A stretch of 16,456 nt of DNA. Origin: Balneolales bacterium (GTDB lineage: Bacteria > Bacteroidota > Rhodothermia > Balneolales > Natronogracilivirgulaceae). Made by a program: the position numbers and the translations under genes. Location of the stretch: positions 1-16,456 of the forward strand of contig SLQC01000307.1 of the NCBI GenBank assembly GCA_007131625.1, written 5' to 3'. Position 1 is the stretch's first letter; every line of letters begins with the position of its first letter. Below the pieces are notes generated by a model. That model was given only the letters and a program-made list of their open reading frames with translations, was not told the origin of the DNA and did no database searches. This document shows, one piece after another, positions 1 through 8,000 of this stretch.

Positions 1-316
1 TCTTATCAGAATCTTCGTCCTTCTTATCAGATTTCTTACCGGAATCTCCGTCGACGTCGAGATCGGAAATATCCTCACCTTCCTCACCGAGAATAACCAA
101 TTTTCCACCAAGGGGGACCGAATCGCCTTCCTGAACCAGAATCTTCAAAACGGTACCGTCGTCAAACGCTTCCAGGTCCATGGTCGCCTTGTCGGTTTCC
201 ACTTCGGCCACGATATCTCCAGCCGATACCTTGTCGCCTTCTTTGATATTCCACTTTGCGATCACCCCTTCTTCCATGGTGTCGCTGAGTTTGGGCATGT
301 CAATCACTGTTGCCAT
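1..316 (-). CDS. pdhC: Pyruvate dehydrogenase E2 (dihydrolipoamide acetyltransferase), N-terminal part
   Basis: This gene is partial: its 3' end lies beyond the left edge and about 105 residues are visible. It starts MATVIDMPKLSDTMEEG and forms one complete lipoyl domain (about residues 1-78). The lipoylated lysine is K43 in the ETDKATMDLE motif. An acidic, Lys/Asp/Ser-rich hinge follows and has begun to repeat (a 10-base direct repeat encodes Ser-Asp-Lys twice). E2 accepts acetyl from E1 on the lipoyl arm and passes it to CoA in the cytoplasm. The peripheral-subunit-binding and catalytic domains are outside the window. The ATG has a purine-rich AGAGGAAG upstream and lies 33 bases after the E1-beta stop, which indicates an operon. 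The lipoyl domain alone could belong to another 2-oxoacid dehydrogenase E2, but the neighbouring E1 genes make PDH the best call. Confidence 0.93.
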   Translation of the reverse strand, partial: MATVIDMPKLSDTMEEGVIAKWNIKEGDKVSAGDIVAEVETDKATMDLEAFDDGTVLKILVQEGDSVPLGGKLVILGEEGEDISDLDVDGDSGKKSDKKDEDSDK

Positions 317-349
317 AAGACTTCCTCTGTTGAATTGAATTAAATGGTA

Positions 350-1330
350 TTACGATCTGTAAGTTACATTGTTGACAGCATCTATAACCTGTTTCGGATT
401 CGGTTGCCACAGGTCAAACAGCTTTTTGGAAAACGGAGCCGGCACATCGGGGATTGTTACACGAAGTACAGGCGCATCCAGATAGTCAAACGCTTCACGC
501 TGAATCTGAAAACCAACTTCGGCCGCCACACCGCCAAATGGATGGGATTCGTCAACCACCACACACCGGTTAGTTTTCTTCACCGACTTTATGACAGTAT
601 CTATGTCAAAAGGCTTGATGGTTCTCGGGTCGATGAGTTCCACCTCCACACCGTCTTTGGCGAGCTCTTCAGCCGCTTTTTTAGCGACATGATAAATCTT
701 ACCGTCAGCTACAATGGTAACATCCGACCCTTCTCGTTTGATTTCCGCCTTTCCAATGGGAAGAAGGTACTCCTCGTCGGGCACTTCCTGTTTCAATCCA
801 TACATCTGTTCCGACTCCAGAAATATAATGGGGTTATCGTCCCGGATAGCCGTTTTGAGCAATCCTTTGGCATCGTATGGTTCAGAGGGATGGATAGTGA
901 TGAGCCCGGGAAGATGGGCATAGAGACTTTCATAAGCGACCGAGTGGGTGGCCCCAAGCTGACCGGCAGAGCCGTTCGGACCGCGAAACACTATCGGAAT
1001 TTTGACCTGTCCACCACTCATATGCCGAATTTTGGCGGCATTATTGATGATCTGGTCCATTCCTACGACCGCAAAGTTGAATGTCATAAACTCAACGATC
1101 GGTCGCAGACCATTCATGGCAGCACCTACGCCGAGTCCGGCAAAACCAGCCTCGGAGATCGGAGTATCTATCACACGTTTGTCGCCGAATTGTTCGAGTA
1201 AACCCTGAGTCGCTTTATAAGCACCGTTGTATTCGGCGACTTCCTCACCCATTATAAATACATTTTCGTCACGTTCCATCTCTTCCCGGATGGCATCGCA
1301 TATCACTTCTCTGAATTGTTTCTGCGCCAT
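350..1330 (-). CDS. pdhB: Pyruvate dehydrogenase E1 component, beta subunit
   Basis: This is a 326-residue protein of the usual length for bacterial E1-beta. With the alpha subunit it forms the thiamin-diphosphate-dependent alpha2beta2 E1 that decarboxylates pyruvate and acetylates the lipoyl arm of E2. Recognisable blocks are the N-terminal MGEEVAEYNGAYKATQGL, then RVIDTPISEAGFAGLGVGAA (pyrimidine/ThDP-binding region with its Glu), then the FRGPNGSAGQLGATHS loop. The C-terminal transketolase domain has VELIDPRTIKPFD and a VVDESHPFGGVAAEV block. The start MAQKQFREVICDAIREEM matches the family N-terminus. It lies 54 bases downstream of the E1-alpha stop and 33 bases upstream of E2. A branched-chain 2-oxoacid E1-beta is a less likely alternative. 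Confidence 0.95.
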   Translation of the reverse strand: MAQKQFREVICDAIREEMERDENVFIMGEEVAEYNGAYKATQGLLEQFGDKRVIDTPISEAGFAGLGVGAAMNGLRPIVEFMTFNFAVVGMDQIINNAAKIRHMSGGQVKIPIVFRGPNGSAGQLGATHSVAYESLYAHLPGLITIHPSEPYDAKGLLKTAIRDDNPIIFLESEQMYGLKQEVPDEEYLLPIGKAEIKREGSDVTIVADGKIYHVAKKAAEELAKDGVEVELIDPRTIKPFDIDTVIKSVKKTNRCVVVDESHPFGGVAAEVGFQIQREAFDYLDAPVLRVTIPDVPAPFSKKLFDLWQPNPKQVIDAVNNVTYRS

Positions 1331-1384
1331 AATATGTTTACTTCAGAATTTCTGTTACAGTCGTTTTTTAGACAGGTGGGGTTA

Positions 1385-2458
1385 TCAGGTGAGGTAAGGA
1401 AAGTCATCTTCGGCATAGACATCCTGATACAACGCTTCGTCGGACGGAAAATCGTTATTTTCAGCAAAATCAATGGATTCCAGCACGATTTTGTCGACTT
1501 CATCGAAAATGGATTGGAGATCTGTTTCTTTAGCGATTTGCCTCTCAAGCAGATAGGCTTTCAATCGTTCGATAGGATCGGTTTTTTTGTAATCCTGGAG
1601 TTCTTCTTTGGTGCGATAGGTGGCGGGATCACTCATGGAATGACCGCGATAGCGATAGGTCTTTATTTCCAGAAAAAAGGGTTCCTTTGTTTTCCTGACC
1701 TCATTGGCGATTTCACTCAGTTTTTCGATCACACTGAATACGTCCATACCATTGACTACATCGTGTTTCATCCCGTAAGGAAGGGCACGGTCGACCAGTT
1801 CACCTGCACTGTGCCGCTGAACAGCGGTACCCATGGAATATCCGTTGTTTTCAACGACATAAATGACAGGCAGTTTCCATAGTTGTGCAAGGTTGAAGCT
1901 TTCATTTAGTGTACCCTGGTCTATGGAGCCGTCACCGAAAAAGCAGATGGTCAATCGGTCATTTTCCTGGTATTTATTGGCAAATGCAATACCTGCCGCC
2001 AAGGGAAGGTGGGCCCCTACGATGGCATGTCCGCCCCAGAAATGCTTTTCAGGTTTGAAGTAATGCATGGAGCCGCCTTTGCCCTTGCTGCAACCGTCTT
2101 TCTTGCCGAACAACTCGGCCATCGCTTCGTTGGGAGTAATGCCTTTAACAAGTCCAAGTCCGTGATTCCTGTACGTTGTAATGAAATCGTCATCATCTTC
2201 GAGTACATAAGCCGCACCGGTGGAAACCGCTTCTTGTCCGGAATAGAGATGCAGGAAACCTCCGAACTTCCCTTTTTGATACATCTGCATGCAGCGTTCT
2301 TCAAAACGGCGTTGCAGCATCATCGACCTGTACAGTTCCAGCAGTTCCTCTTCCGATATCTTCAACCCTTTATGGGTTTTCTGTGTCGGTTTCGGTAAAT
2401 CGTGAGCCTTGATAATGGTTGCTGTTCTGCTGGTTATATTTTGATTATTTTTTGACAT
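1385..2458 (-). CDS. pdhA: Pyruvate dehydrogenase E1 component, alpha subunit
   Basis: This is a 357-residue protein. The ThDP/Mg-binding motif GDGSIDQG starts at residue 175 and ends with the Asn pair N204-N205 (VVENNGYSMGT). The conserved loop YRYRGHSMSDPATYR lies around residues 268-282; H273 and the following Ser correspond to the ThDP-contacting/regulatory loop of mitochondrial-type E1-alpha. Other family blocks are LQRRFEERCMQMYQKGKFGGF, HLYSGQEAV and SKGKGGSMHYF. A hydrophilic N-terminal extension of about 30 residues (Lys/Thr-rich) precedes the first conserved helix. It is the first gene of the pdhA-pdhB-pdhC set, so the operon promoter should lie in the 270-base gap upstream. No E3 (lipoamide dehydrogenase) is visible. 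Confidence 0.95.
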   Translation of the reverse strand: MSKNNQNITSRTATIIKAHDLPKPTQKTHKGLKISEEELLELYRSMMLQRRFEERCMQMYQKGKFGGFLHLYSGQEAVSTGAAYVLEDDDDFITTYRNHGLGLVKGITPNEAMAELFGKKDGCSKGKGGSMHYFKPEKHFWGGHAIVGAHLPLAAGIAFANKYQENDRLTICFFGDGSIDQGTLNESFNLAQLWKLPVIYVVENNGYSMGTAVQRHSAGELVDRALPYGMKHDVVNGMDVFSVIEKLSEIANEVRKTKEPFFLEIKTYRYRGHSMSDPATYRTKEELQDYKKTDPIERLKAYLLERQIAKETDLQSIFDEVDKIVLESIDFAENNDFPSDEALYQDVYAEDDFPYLT

Positions 2459-2728
2459 TTATACTCCAACCGTTAATATCATAATATCATATCGTTTTAT
2501 AAAGAATAAATTGAATAGCAGACTTCCGCGACAATATTCTTTTATCTATTCGCCCTTAGTTCACCCGGAATTCCATTTTATTTTCAAAATCATGACCCGT
2601 CTGCGGTTATTCCGAGCTTCCGTATGTATACATCTGCCTGATTTTCGGGTGCCAATATACATAATTTCGGCAAGATTTGCAGTGATAAACACCGGTGCCG
2701 CTGATATCATTCTGATGCAGGCAGACAA
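2459..2728. other. Spacer between alaS and pdhA
   Basis: This 270-base gap has no supportable gene. It follows alaS on the same strand and should hold the promoter of the pdh operon. The 90 bases next to pdhA are strongly AT-rich. I see no strong hairpin with a T-run that would terminate alaS, so some read-through from alaS cannot be excluded. A plus-strand ORF running from here into alaS looks like a shadow. Confidence 0.6.
2652..2659 (-). promoter_or_regulatory. Possible -7 promoter element of the pdh operon
   Basis: Read on the minus strand this is TATATTGG, one mismatch from the Bacteroidota -7 consensus TAnnTTTG. It sits about 195 bases upstream of the pdhA start. I could not find a convincing TTG -33 partner at the usual spacing. 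It is a weak candidate based on motif similarity alone. Confidence 0.2.
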
Positions 2729-5401
2729 TCATGAGAGCATGGTTTTTGCCTGGTCGAATACCTCGGGCAGTTTCTCCGGCTGTTTCCCGCCGGCGGTGGC
2801 CAGATTCGGTTGTCCTCCACCACCGCCGCCTACCAATTTTGCGAGAGTGCCAACCAGCGCACCCGCTTTGATTCCGTTGGTTATGAGATCCTCGCTTACT
2901 GCTGCCATAAGATAGACTTTCCCATTTTCCACATCTTTTGAACCCAGGACAATGACCGTTTTTTCGCCGGACTTAGCAAGTGCGTCATACCCCAACTGCT
3001 TGAGGGTGGACATATCCGCTCCTTCGATCTCACCTGCAGCCAGCCGGATGTCTTTACCGGTAGTCACCGCCTGTGAGAGCAATTGGTCGAGCTTTATTCC
3101 AGCCTGCTGCCGTTTCAGCTTCTCATACTGTTTTTCAAGTTGCTTATACTCTTCCAGCAACCTGGCAATTTCTTCACCGGGATCGCCGCCCTGTCCAAGT
3201 TGCTTCCTGATGTTCTGCAACTGTTGTTTTTCCCGGCGCAGATACTGATCGGCTGCCGAACCTGTGAAAGCTTCGATTCGCCGGATTCCCGCTGCCACCG
3301 AACTCTCTGCGATCAGCCGGAAATAGCCTATTTCCCCGGTTGCATCTACATGTGTGCCACCGCACAGCTCAACCGAATATTGGGGATCGAAGGTGACCAT
3401 TCGAACCCTTTCCCCGTATTTTTCTCCGAAAAGCATCATGGCGCCGCGTTTTTTTGCCTCCTCAATGGGTACATCGCGATCATCCTGCAGGGCGATATTC
3501 TTCCGGATTTTTTCGTTGACCTGTGACTCGATTTCGTCAAGTGCTGTTGCTGTTACCGGTTCGTAGTGGGAAAAATCAAACCGAAGGCGTTCCGGCGCGA
3601 CCAGTGACCCTCGCTGGACGACATGTTTTCCGAGGGTATCCCGGAGGGCGGCGTGCATCAGATGTGTTGCCGTGTGATTGCGTTCGATTTCGTGGCGCCG
3701 GTCGGCATCCACCGCTGCAACCCAGTTGCCATCGGTCGATTCAGGCTTTTTTTCGACAAAATGGACCCTGTGATCCCCGATATCCTGCACATCAACTACG
3801 TTCAGTACCTCCCCGCTTACAGCGTTGGTGATGACACCGGTATCGGCTACCTGTCCGCCACTTTCCGCATAAAATGGAGTGCGGTCGAGGAGTAGCAAGT
3901 GTTTGCCCTTACTTTCTGCAACATCCAGAATACGGCATTGGGTCTCCATCTCATCATACCCGGTAAAATCTGTCCCCGTTCCGGATACTATCTCAAACAG
4001 CTGCCCGACCGGAACTTCGTCAGTATCGCTTTCCGCCTTAAACTTGCCGGCTTTCCGCGCCCGCACTTTCTGTTCATTCATCAGCTCATGAAAACGGTCG
4101 ATATCGACGGAAACCCCACGCTCGCGAGCCATCAAGTCGGTCAGATCGACAGGAAAGCCGTACGTATCATGCAATTTGAATGCTTCGTCACCCGACAACC
4201 GCTTCTTCCCCTCAGACATCTTGTTAAAGTAGGTGATTCCCTGATCGAGCGTCCGTAAAAAGGAAACTTCTTCAGCTTTGACGACTTTCTTCACATGTTT
4301 GCTTTTCTCTGTCAGCTCCTGAAAGACTTCTCTGAACTGGTCGGCCAGCACATCCACCAGGTCACTCATAAATGCTTCGCGAATTCCGAGTCGGTCCCAG
4401 GCATAGCGGCTGGCCCGGCGCAGAATCCTTCGGATCACATACCCGCGATCTTCGTTGCTCGGCATAGCGCCATCGGCAATTGCAAAACTGACCGCTCGAA
4501 TATGATCCGCTATCACACGCTTCGCGATGTCGGTTTCATCGGATTTTCCGTACGGAATACCGGCCCGGTCGCTGATGGCCTTGAGCAACGGAGTAAAAAT
4601 ATCAGTATCATAATTCGATTTTTTCCCCTGCAATACAGCGACGATACGCTCAAACCCCATACCGGTATCGACATGCTGCGCGGGGAGCGCATTAAGAGAG
4701 CTGTCCTTTTGCCGGTCAAACTGAATGAAAACCAGATTCCAGATCTCCATCACACGCGGATCGTCCATATTGACAAGCGAAGCGCCGTCCACCTTCTTAC
4801 GCTCCTCGTCAGTACGCAGGTCGATATGCACTTCGGAACAGGGTCCGCATGGACCGGTATCTCCCATCTCCCAGAAATTGTCCTTTTTTCCAAACTTCAG
4901 AATGTGTGATTTTTTTATGGGTGTTTCAGAAGCCCAAAATCCGCCGGCTTCGTCATCGGCGGGGAGACCTTCATCGGGATCTCCTTCAAACACGGTGGCA
5001 TAGAGGCGGTCAGGCTCCAGTCCCCAGCGGTCAACCAGAAGCTCCCATGCCCAGGCAATCGCCTCTTCTTTGAAATAATCGCCGAACGACCAGTTGCCGA
5101 GCATCTCGAAGAGCGTATGGTGGTAGGTGTCGTGACCGACTTCTTCCAGATCGTTGTGTTTCCCGCTTACCCGGATGCATTTCTGGGTATTGGCTACCCG
5201 CTGCCAGATCTTGCCGGAACGGTTAAGTCCTTTCTTTTCTCCGAGAAATATCGGTTTGAAAGGATTCATTCCCGCATTGATAAACAACAATGTGGAGTCG
5301 TCCTGCGGCACCACCGGAGCACTTTCAACTATGAAATGTTCCTTTTCCCGGAAGAAATCAAAGAATTCCTGACGAATCTGGTCTGATCTGCGAACGGACA
5401 T
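2729..5401 (-). CDS. alaS: Alanyl-tRNA synthetase
   Basis: This is an 890-residue enzyme of full family length that attaches alanine to tRNA-Ala in the cytoplasm and edits mischarged Ser/Gly. The class II aminoacylation core covers about residues 1-240, with FINAGMNPFKP, the family block NTQKCIRVSGKHNDLEEVGHD and LFEMLGNWSFGDYF. The mid-domain includes GYVIRRILRRASRYAW (319-334). The editing domain has its zinc-site residues H576 and H580 (HTATH) and C680 and H684 (CGGTH), all present. A Gln/Lys-rich coiled coil at about 722-770 leads to the C-terminal DHHA1/C-Ala domain ending in a glycine-rich segment (858-871, GGGGGGQPNLATAGG), as in family members. The start MSVRRSDQIRQEFFDFF fits the family. 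It is divergent from the M3 peptidase gene, with a 210-base shared upstream region. Confidence 0.98.
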   Translation of the reverse strand: MSVRRSDQIRQEFFDFFREKEHFIVESAPVVPQDDSTLLFINAGMNPFKPIFLGEKKGLNRSGKIWQRVANTQKCIRVSGKHNDLEEVGHDTYHHTLFEMLGNWSFGDYFKEEAIAWAWELLVDRWGLEPDRLYATVFEGDPDEGLPADDEAGGFWASETPIKKSHILKFGKKDNFWEMGDTGPCGPCSEVHIDLRTDEERKKVDGASLVNMDDPRVMEIWNLVFIQFDRQKDSSLNALPAQHVDTGMGFERIVAVLQGKKSNYDTDIFTPLLKAISDRAGIPYGKSDETDIAKRVIADHIRAVSFAIADGAMPSNEDRGYVIRRILRRASRYAWDRLGIREAFMSDLVDVLADQFREVFQELTEKSKHVKKVVKAEEVSFLRTLDQGITYFNKMSEGKKRLSGDEAFKLHDTYGFPVDLTDLMARERGVSVDIDRFHELMNEQKVRARKAGKFKAESDTDEVPVGQLFEIVSGTGTDFTGYDEMETQCRILDVAESKGKHLLLLDRTPFYAESGGQVADTGVITNAVSGEVLNVVDVQDIGDHRVHFVEKKPESTDGNWVAAVDADRRHEIERNHTATHLMHAALRDTLGKHVVQRGSLVAPERLRFDFSHYEPVTATALDEIESQVNEKIRKNIALQDDRDVPIEEAKKRGAMMLFGEKYGERVRMVTFDPQYSVELCGGTHVDATGEIGYFRLIAESSVAAGIRRIEAFTGSAADQYLRREKQQLQNIRKQLGQGGDPGEEIARLLEEYKQLEKQYEKLKRQQAGIKLDQLLSQAVTTGKDIRLAAGEIEGADMSTLKQLGYDALAKSGEKTVIVLGSKDVENGKVYLMAAVSEDLITNGIKAGALVGTLAKLVGGGGGGQPNLATAGGKQPEKLPEVFDQAKTMLS

Positions 5402-5611
5402 GAAAATGTGGTATTAATATAAAATGAGATGGTACTTTTTCAGGTTTTCAATAACCTATTAAAATAACAAATCACATACAAACATGCTTGGTATTCATCG
5501 CAAACCGGAAAGTATTACAGTGAATTGCACTTATGCTTTTTGTATCTTGCAAGCATCAATTTCAATTTATTATATCATTACACCCTTCTTATACTTATTA
5601 ATCAATTCGTT
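5402..5611. promoter_or_regulatory. Divergent upstream region of alaS and the M3 peptidase
   Basis: This 210-base AT-rich spacer must contain start signals for both divergent genes. On the plus strand TTG (5525-5527) and TATCTTGC (5543-5550) resemble a Bacteroidota-type promoter, but the spacing of 15 is shorter than usual. A short dyad ATGCTT (5533-5538) / AAGCAT (5551-5556) flanks this, and another ATGCTTG lies at 5484-5490. No strong Shine-Dalgarno precedes the ATG at 5612. The promoter reading is tentative. Confidence 0.35.
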
Positions 5612-7792
5612 ATGCAATACACTTTCTCATGGGTACTGTTAGGTGGACTGATATGGGCGACAGCTTGTACTACCGACACGCAAAACGTTCTGACAGAAAC
5701 CGAAGACCAGCAGCAGAAACCCGACATTATGCTCACTGAAGACAATCCATTTTATGCTCCCAGCACTCTCCCCTTTGAGGCACCCGATTTCGATGCCATC
5801 AGTGATGACGATTTCAAACCGGCAATGATAGCGGGAATGGCCCATGAGCTCGAAGAGATCGAAGCTATTGCAACCAATCCGGAGCCTCCGACTTTTGAAA
5901 ATACACTGGCCGCACTGGAAAAAACCGGGAAATTGCTCACCAGAACTCAGCTGGTGTTCTTCAACCGAACCTCGGCTCATACCAATGAAACCATTCAATC
6001 CGTGCAGTCTGAAATGGCACCGAAGTTCGCTGAGCACTCCGATAATATCCGGTTGAACCCCGAGTTGTTCGAACGAGTCCGGGCACTTTTTTATAACAAA
6101 CAAGCACTGAACCTCGATGAAGCCTCGATGAAACTGCTTACCGATACGTATCGCAGTTTTGTGCGTGCCGGAGCGCTATTGAACGAAGGCGAACAGCGGC
6201 GCATCCGCGAAATCAACTCGGAGATATCCTCCCTGCAAACCGAATTTCAGGAGAGTGTACTTGCCATGAACCGTGAAAGAGCGCTTATTATCGAAAGTGA
6301 GGAAGAGCTTGACGGACTCAGCCGTGACCGAATCGCAGCCGCCCGGGAAGCGGCCGAAGAGCGGGGTTATAATGGCAAGTATCTGCTTTCCATCACCAAT
6401 ACCACCCGAGTGCCGCTGCTTACCAGTTTAAAGAATCGTGAGGTGCGCAAAAAATTATGGGAGGCCTCAGCGAACCGGGGAATTGGAGAAAATGGTGGTA
6501 TTGACACGCGTTTTATCGTATTGAAACTGGCAGAACTGCGTGCGGAACGTTCCCGGCTTCTCGGTTATCCCGACTATGCGACCTTCGCCCTGGAACCGCA
6601 GACAGCTCAGAATCCGGACAATGCTTTGGAGATGCTCACCGACCTCATCCCGGCAGTCCGGGCTAATACCGCCCGGGAAGCCGAAATGATCCGCGACAGG
6701 ATGCGCCAGGATGAAATTCAAGATGAAGTCATGCCCTGGGACTGGGAATACTATGCCGAACGTGTTCGAGAATCTGAATACGATATCGACGATGAAGAAA
6801 TACGTCCATATTTTGAGTTGAACCGCGTTCTGGAAGACGGAGTATTTTATGCGATGAAACGCCTTTACGGAATAACATTTGAAGAACGTCACGATTTGCC
6901 GGTATACCATCCCGATGTACGAGTATTCAATGTTTATGACGAAGACGGCGAACAGCTCGGATTATTCTACGGTGATTATTTTGCCCGCGATTCAAAACGA
7001 GGTGGCGCATGGATGAGCTCTTTCGTAATTCAATCGCACCTGCTGGAACAAAAACCGGTCATCGTTAATGTATTGAATATTTCGAAACCGGCAGAAGGAG
7101 AACCGGCACTGATCAGTTTTGACAATGTGACCACCCTGTTTCACGAAATGGGTCATGGCGTGCACGGCCTGTTTTCCGATGTAAAATGGCCATCCCAGGC
7201 GGGCACTTCCGTACCGCGTGATTTCGTAGAGTTTCCCTCCACTTTTGAAGAGGACTGGGCCATCCATCCCGAAGTACTGGCCAATTATGCCATCCATCAT
7301 GAAACAGGCGAACGTATACCTGACGATTTACTGGACCGGATCATTGCCGCCCGGGATTTCAATCAGGGGTTCGAAACCCAGGAATATCTGGCCGCAACCA
7401 TGATCGACATGGAATGGCACACCCTCACCCCCAATGAAGTCCCCGACGATGTCATCTCCTTTGAACAAGCGGCACTCGCCAAATATGGACTCGATAACAA
7501 AGCAGTACCACCCCGGTATAAGTCAACCTATTTTTCACATATTTTTTCAGGTGGATACGCGGCTAATTACTATGCTTATATATGGAGTGAAGTGCTTGCT
7601 GCCGACGCGTTTGCATATATGAAGGAACGTGGCGGACTCACACGGGAAAATGGGAATCACTACCGCAGCACCATACTCTCGCGCGGCGGAAGCCGGGAAG
7701 CGATGGATCTTTATCTCGATTTCAAGGGTGAGGAGCCAGAGGTAGAAGCTTTATTGCAGAGGCGAGGGCTGGATGTTCGTCGAGCTGAATGA
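5612..7792 (+). CDS. M3-family zinc metallopeptidase, Dcp-like, predicted lipoprotein
   Basis: This is a 726-residue protein from the ATG at 5612. An in-frame TTG at 5525 would add 29 residues ahead of the signal peptide and is unlikely. The N-terminus MQYTFSWVLLGGLIWATAC gives a hydrophobic segment ending at Cys19, an acceptable but non-canonical lipobox, so the protein is probably exported and lipid-anchored. The Dcp-like N-terminal block NPFYAPSTLPFEAPDFDAI and NPEPPTFENTLAALEKTG follow. The catalytic site is HEMGH (H511, E512, H515), with the third zinc ligand E540 in DFVEFPS. The C-terminal FSHIFSGGYAANYYAYIWSEVL is the substrate-binding block of peptidyl-dipeptidases. The family removes dipeptides from peptide C-termini or digests oligopeptides. 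Oligopeptidase A is an alternative, but the export signal and the DFVEFPS region favour Dcp. It is apparently monocistronic. Confidence 0.93.
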   Translation: MQYTFSWVLLGGLIWATACTTDTQNVLTETEDQQQKPDIMLTEDNPFYAPSTLPFEAPDFDAISDDDFKPAMIAGMAHELEEIEAIATNPEPPTFENTLAALEKTGKLLTRTQLVFFNRTSAHTNETIQSVQSEMAPKFAEHSDNIRLNPELFERVRALFYNKQALNLDEASMKLLTDTYRSFVRAGALLNEGEQRRIREINSEISSLQTEFQESVLAMNRERALIIESEEELDGLSRDRIAAAREAAEERGYNGKYLLSITNTTRVPLLTSLKNREVRKKLWEASANRGIGENGGIDTRFIVLKLAELRAERSRLLGYPDYATFALEPQTAQNPDNALEMLTDLIPAVRANTAREAEMIRDRMRQDEIQDEVMPWDWEYYAERVRESEYDIDDEEIRPYFELNRVLEDGVFYAMKRLYGITFEERHDLPVYHPDVRVFNVYDEDGEQLGLFYGDYFARDSKRGGAWMSSFVIQSHLLEQKPVIVNVLNISKPAEGEPALISFDNVTTLFHEMGHGVHGLFSDVKWPSQAGTSVPRDFVEFPSTFEEDWAIHPEVLANYAIHHETGERIPDDLLDRIIAARDFNQGFETQEYLAATMIDMEWHTLTPNEVPDDVISFEQAALAKYGLDNKAVPPRYKSTYFSHIFSGGYAANYYAYIWSEVLAADAFAYMKERGGLTRENGNHYRSTILSRGGSREAMDLYLDFKGEEPEVEALLQRRGLDVRRAE

Positions 7793-7827
7793 TATTCGAT
7801 CTATCCCATCCATGAACAGAGCAGTAA

Positions 7828-7992
7828 ATGACGACTCAATATGTATTTCCAGCGGGAAGATTATGTGATGAAAACGAGCGGATGTGCGGAGACAGCTATC
7901 ATCGTTTTGATATCGATTCGGACCGCAATGACCTTGGCATTTCGCTGGATCTTTTTCGAGATATCGGATCCCGGCAGAATGGTGACCGTTAG
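7828..7992 (+). CDS. Small hypothetical ORF (54 aa)
   Basis: An ATG-started reading frame fills most of the 208-base gap between the M3 peptidase and the ABC binding-protein gene. It begins MTTQYVFPAGRLCDENERM and continues as a hydrophilic, Asp/Arg-rich protein with two Cys and no signal peptide or membrane segment. A TAA lies directly before its ATG, so it cannot extend upstream. Its stop is 8 bases before the ATG at 8001, which would fit translational linkage with the binding-protein gene. I recognise no family. Only a weak purine stretch precedes the start. It may be non-coding leader sequence instead. Confidence 0.25.
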   Translation: MTTQYVFPAGRLCDENERMCGDSYHRFDIDSDRNDLGISLDLFRDIGSRQNGDR

Positions 7993-8000
7993 ACTCAATT

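Noticed and set aside
344..1201. Long plus-strand ORF of 285 codons
   Set aside because: It lies entirely opposite the clearly recognisable E1-beta gene and has no family features of its own, so it is a shadow frame.
5525..5611. TTG start adding 29 residues to the M3 peptidase
   Set aside because: It would place an extra hydrophobic stretch ahead of a normal signal peptide; the ATG at 5612 gives a compact lipoprotein signal.
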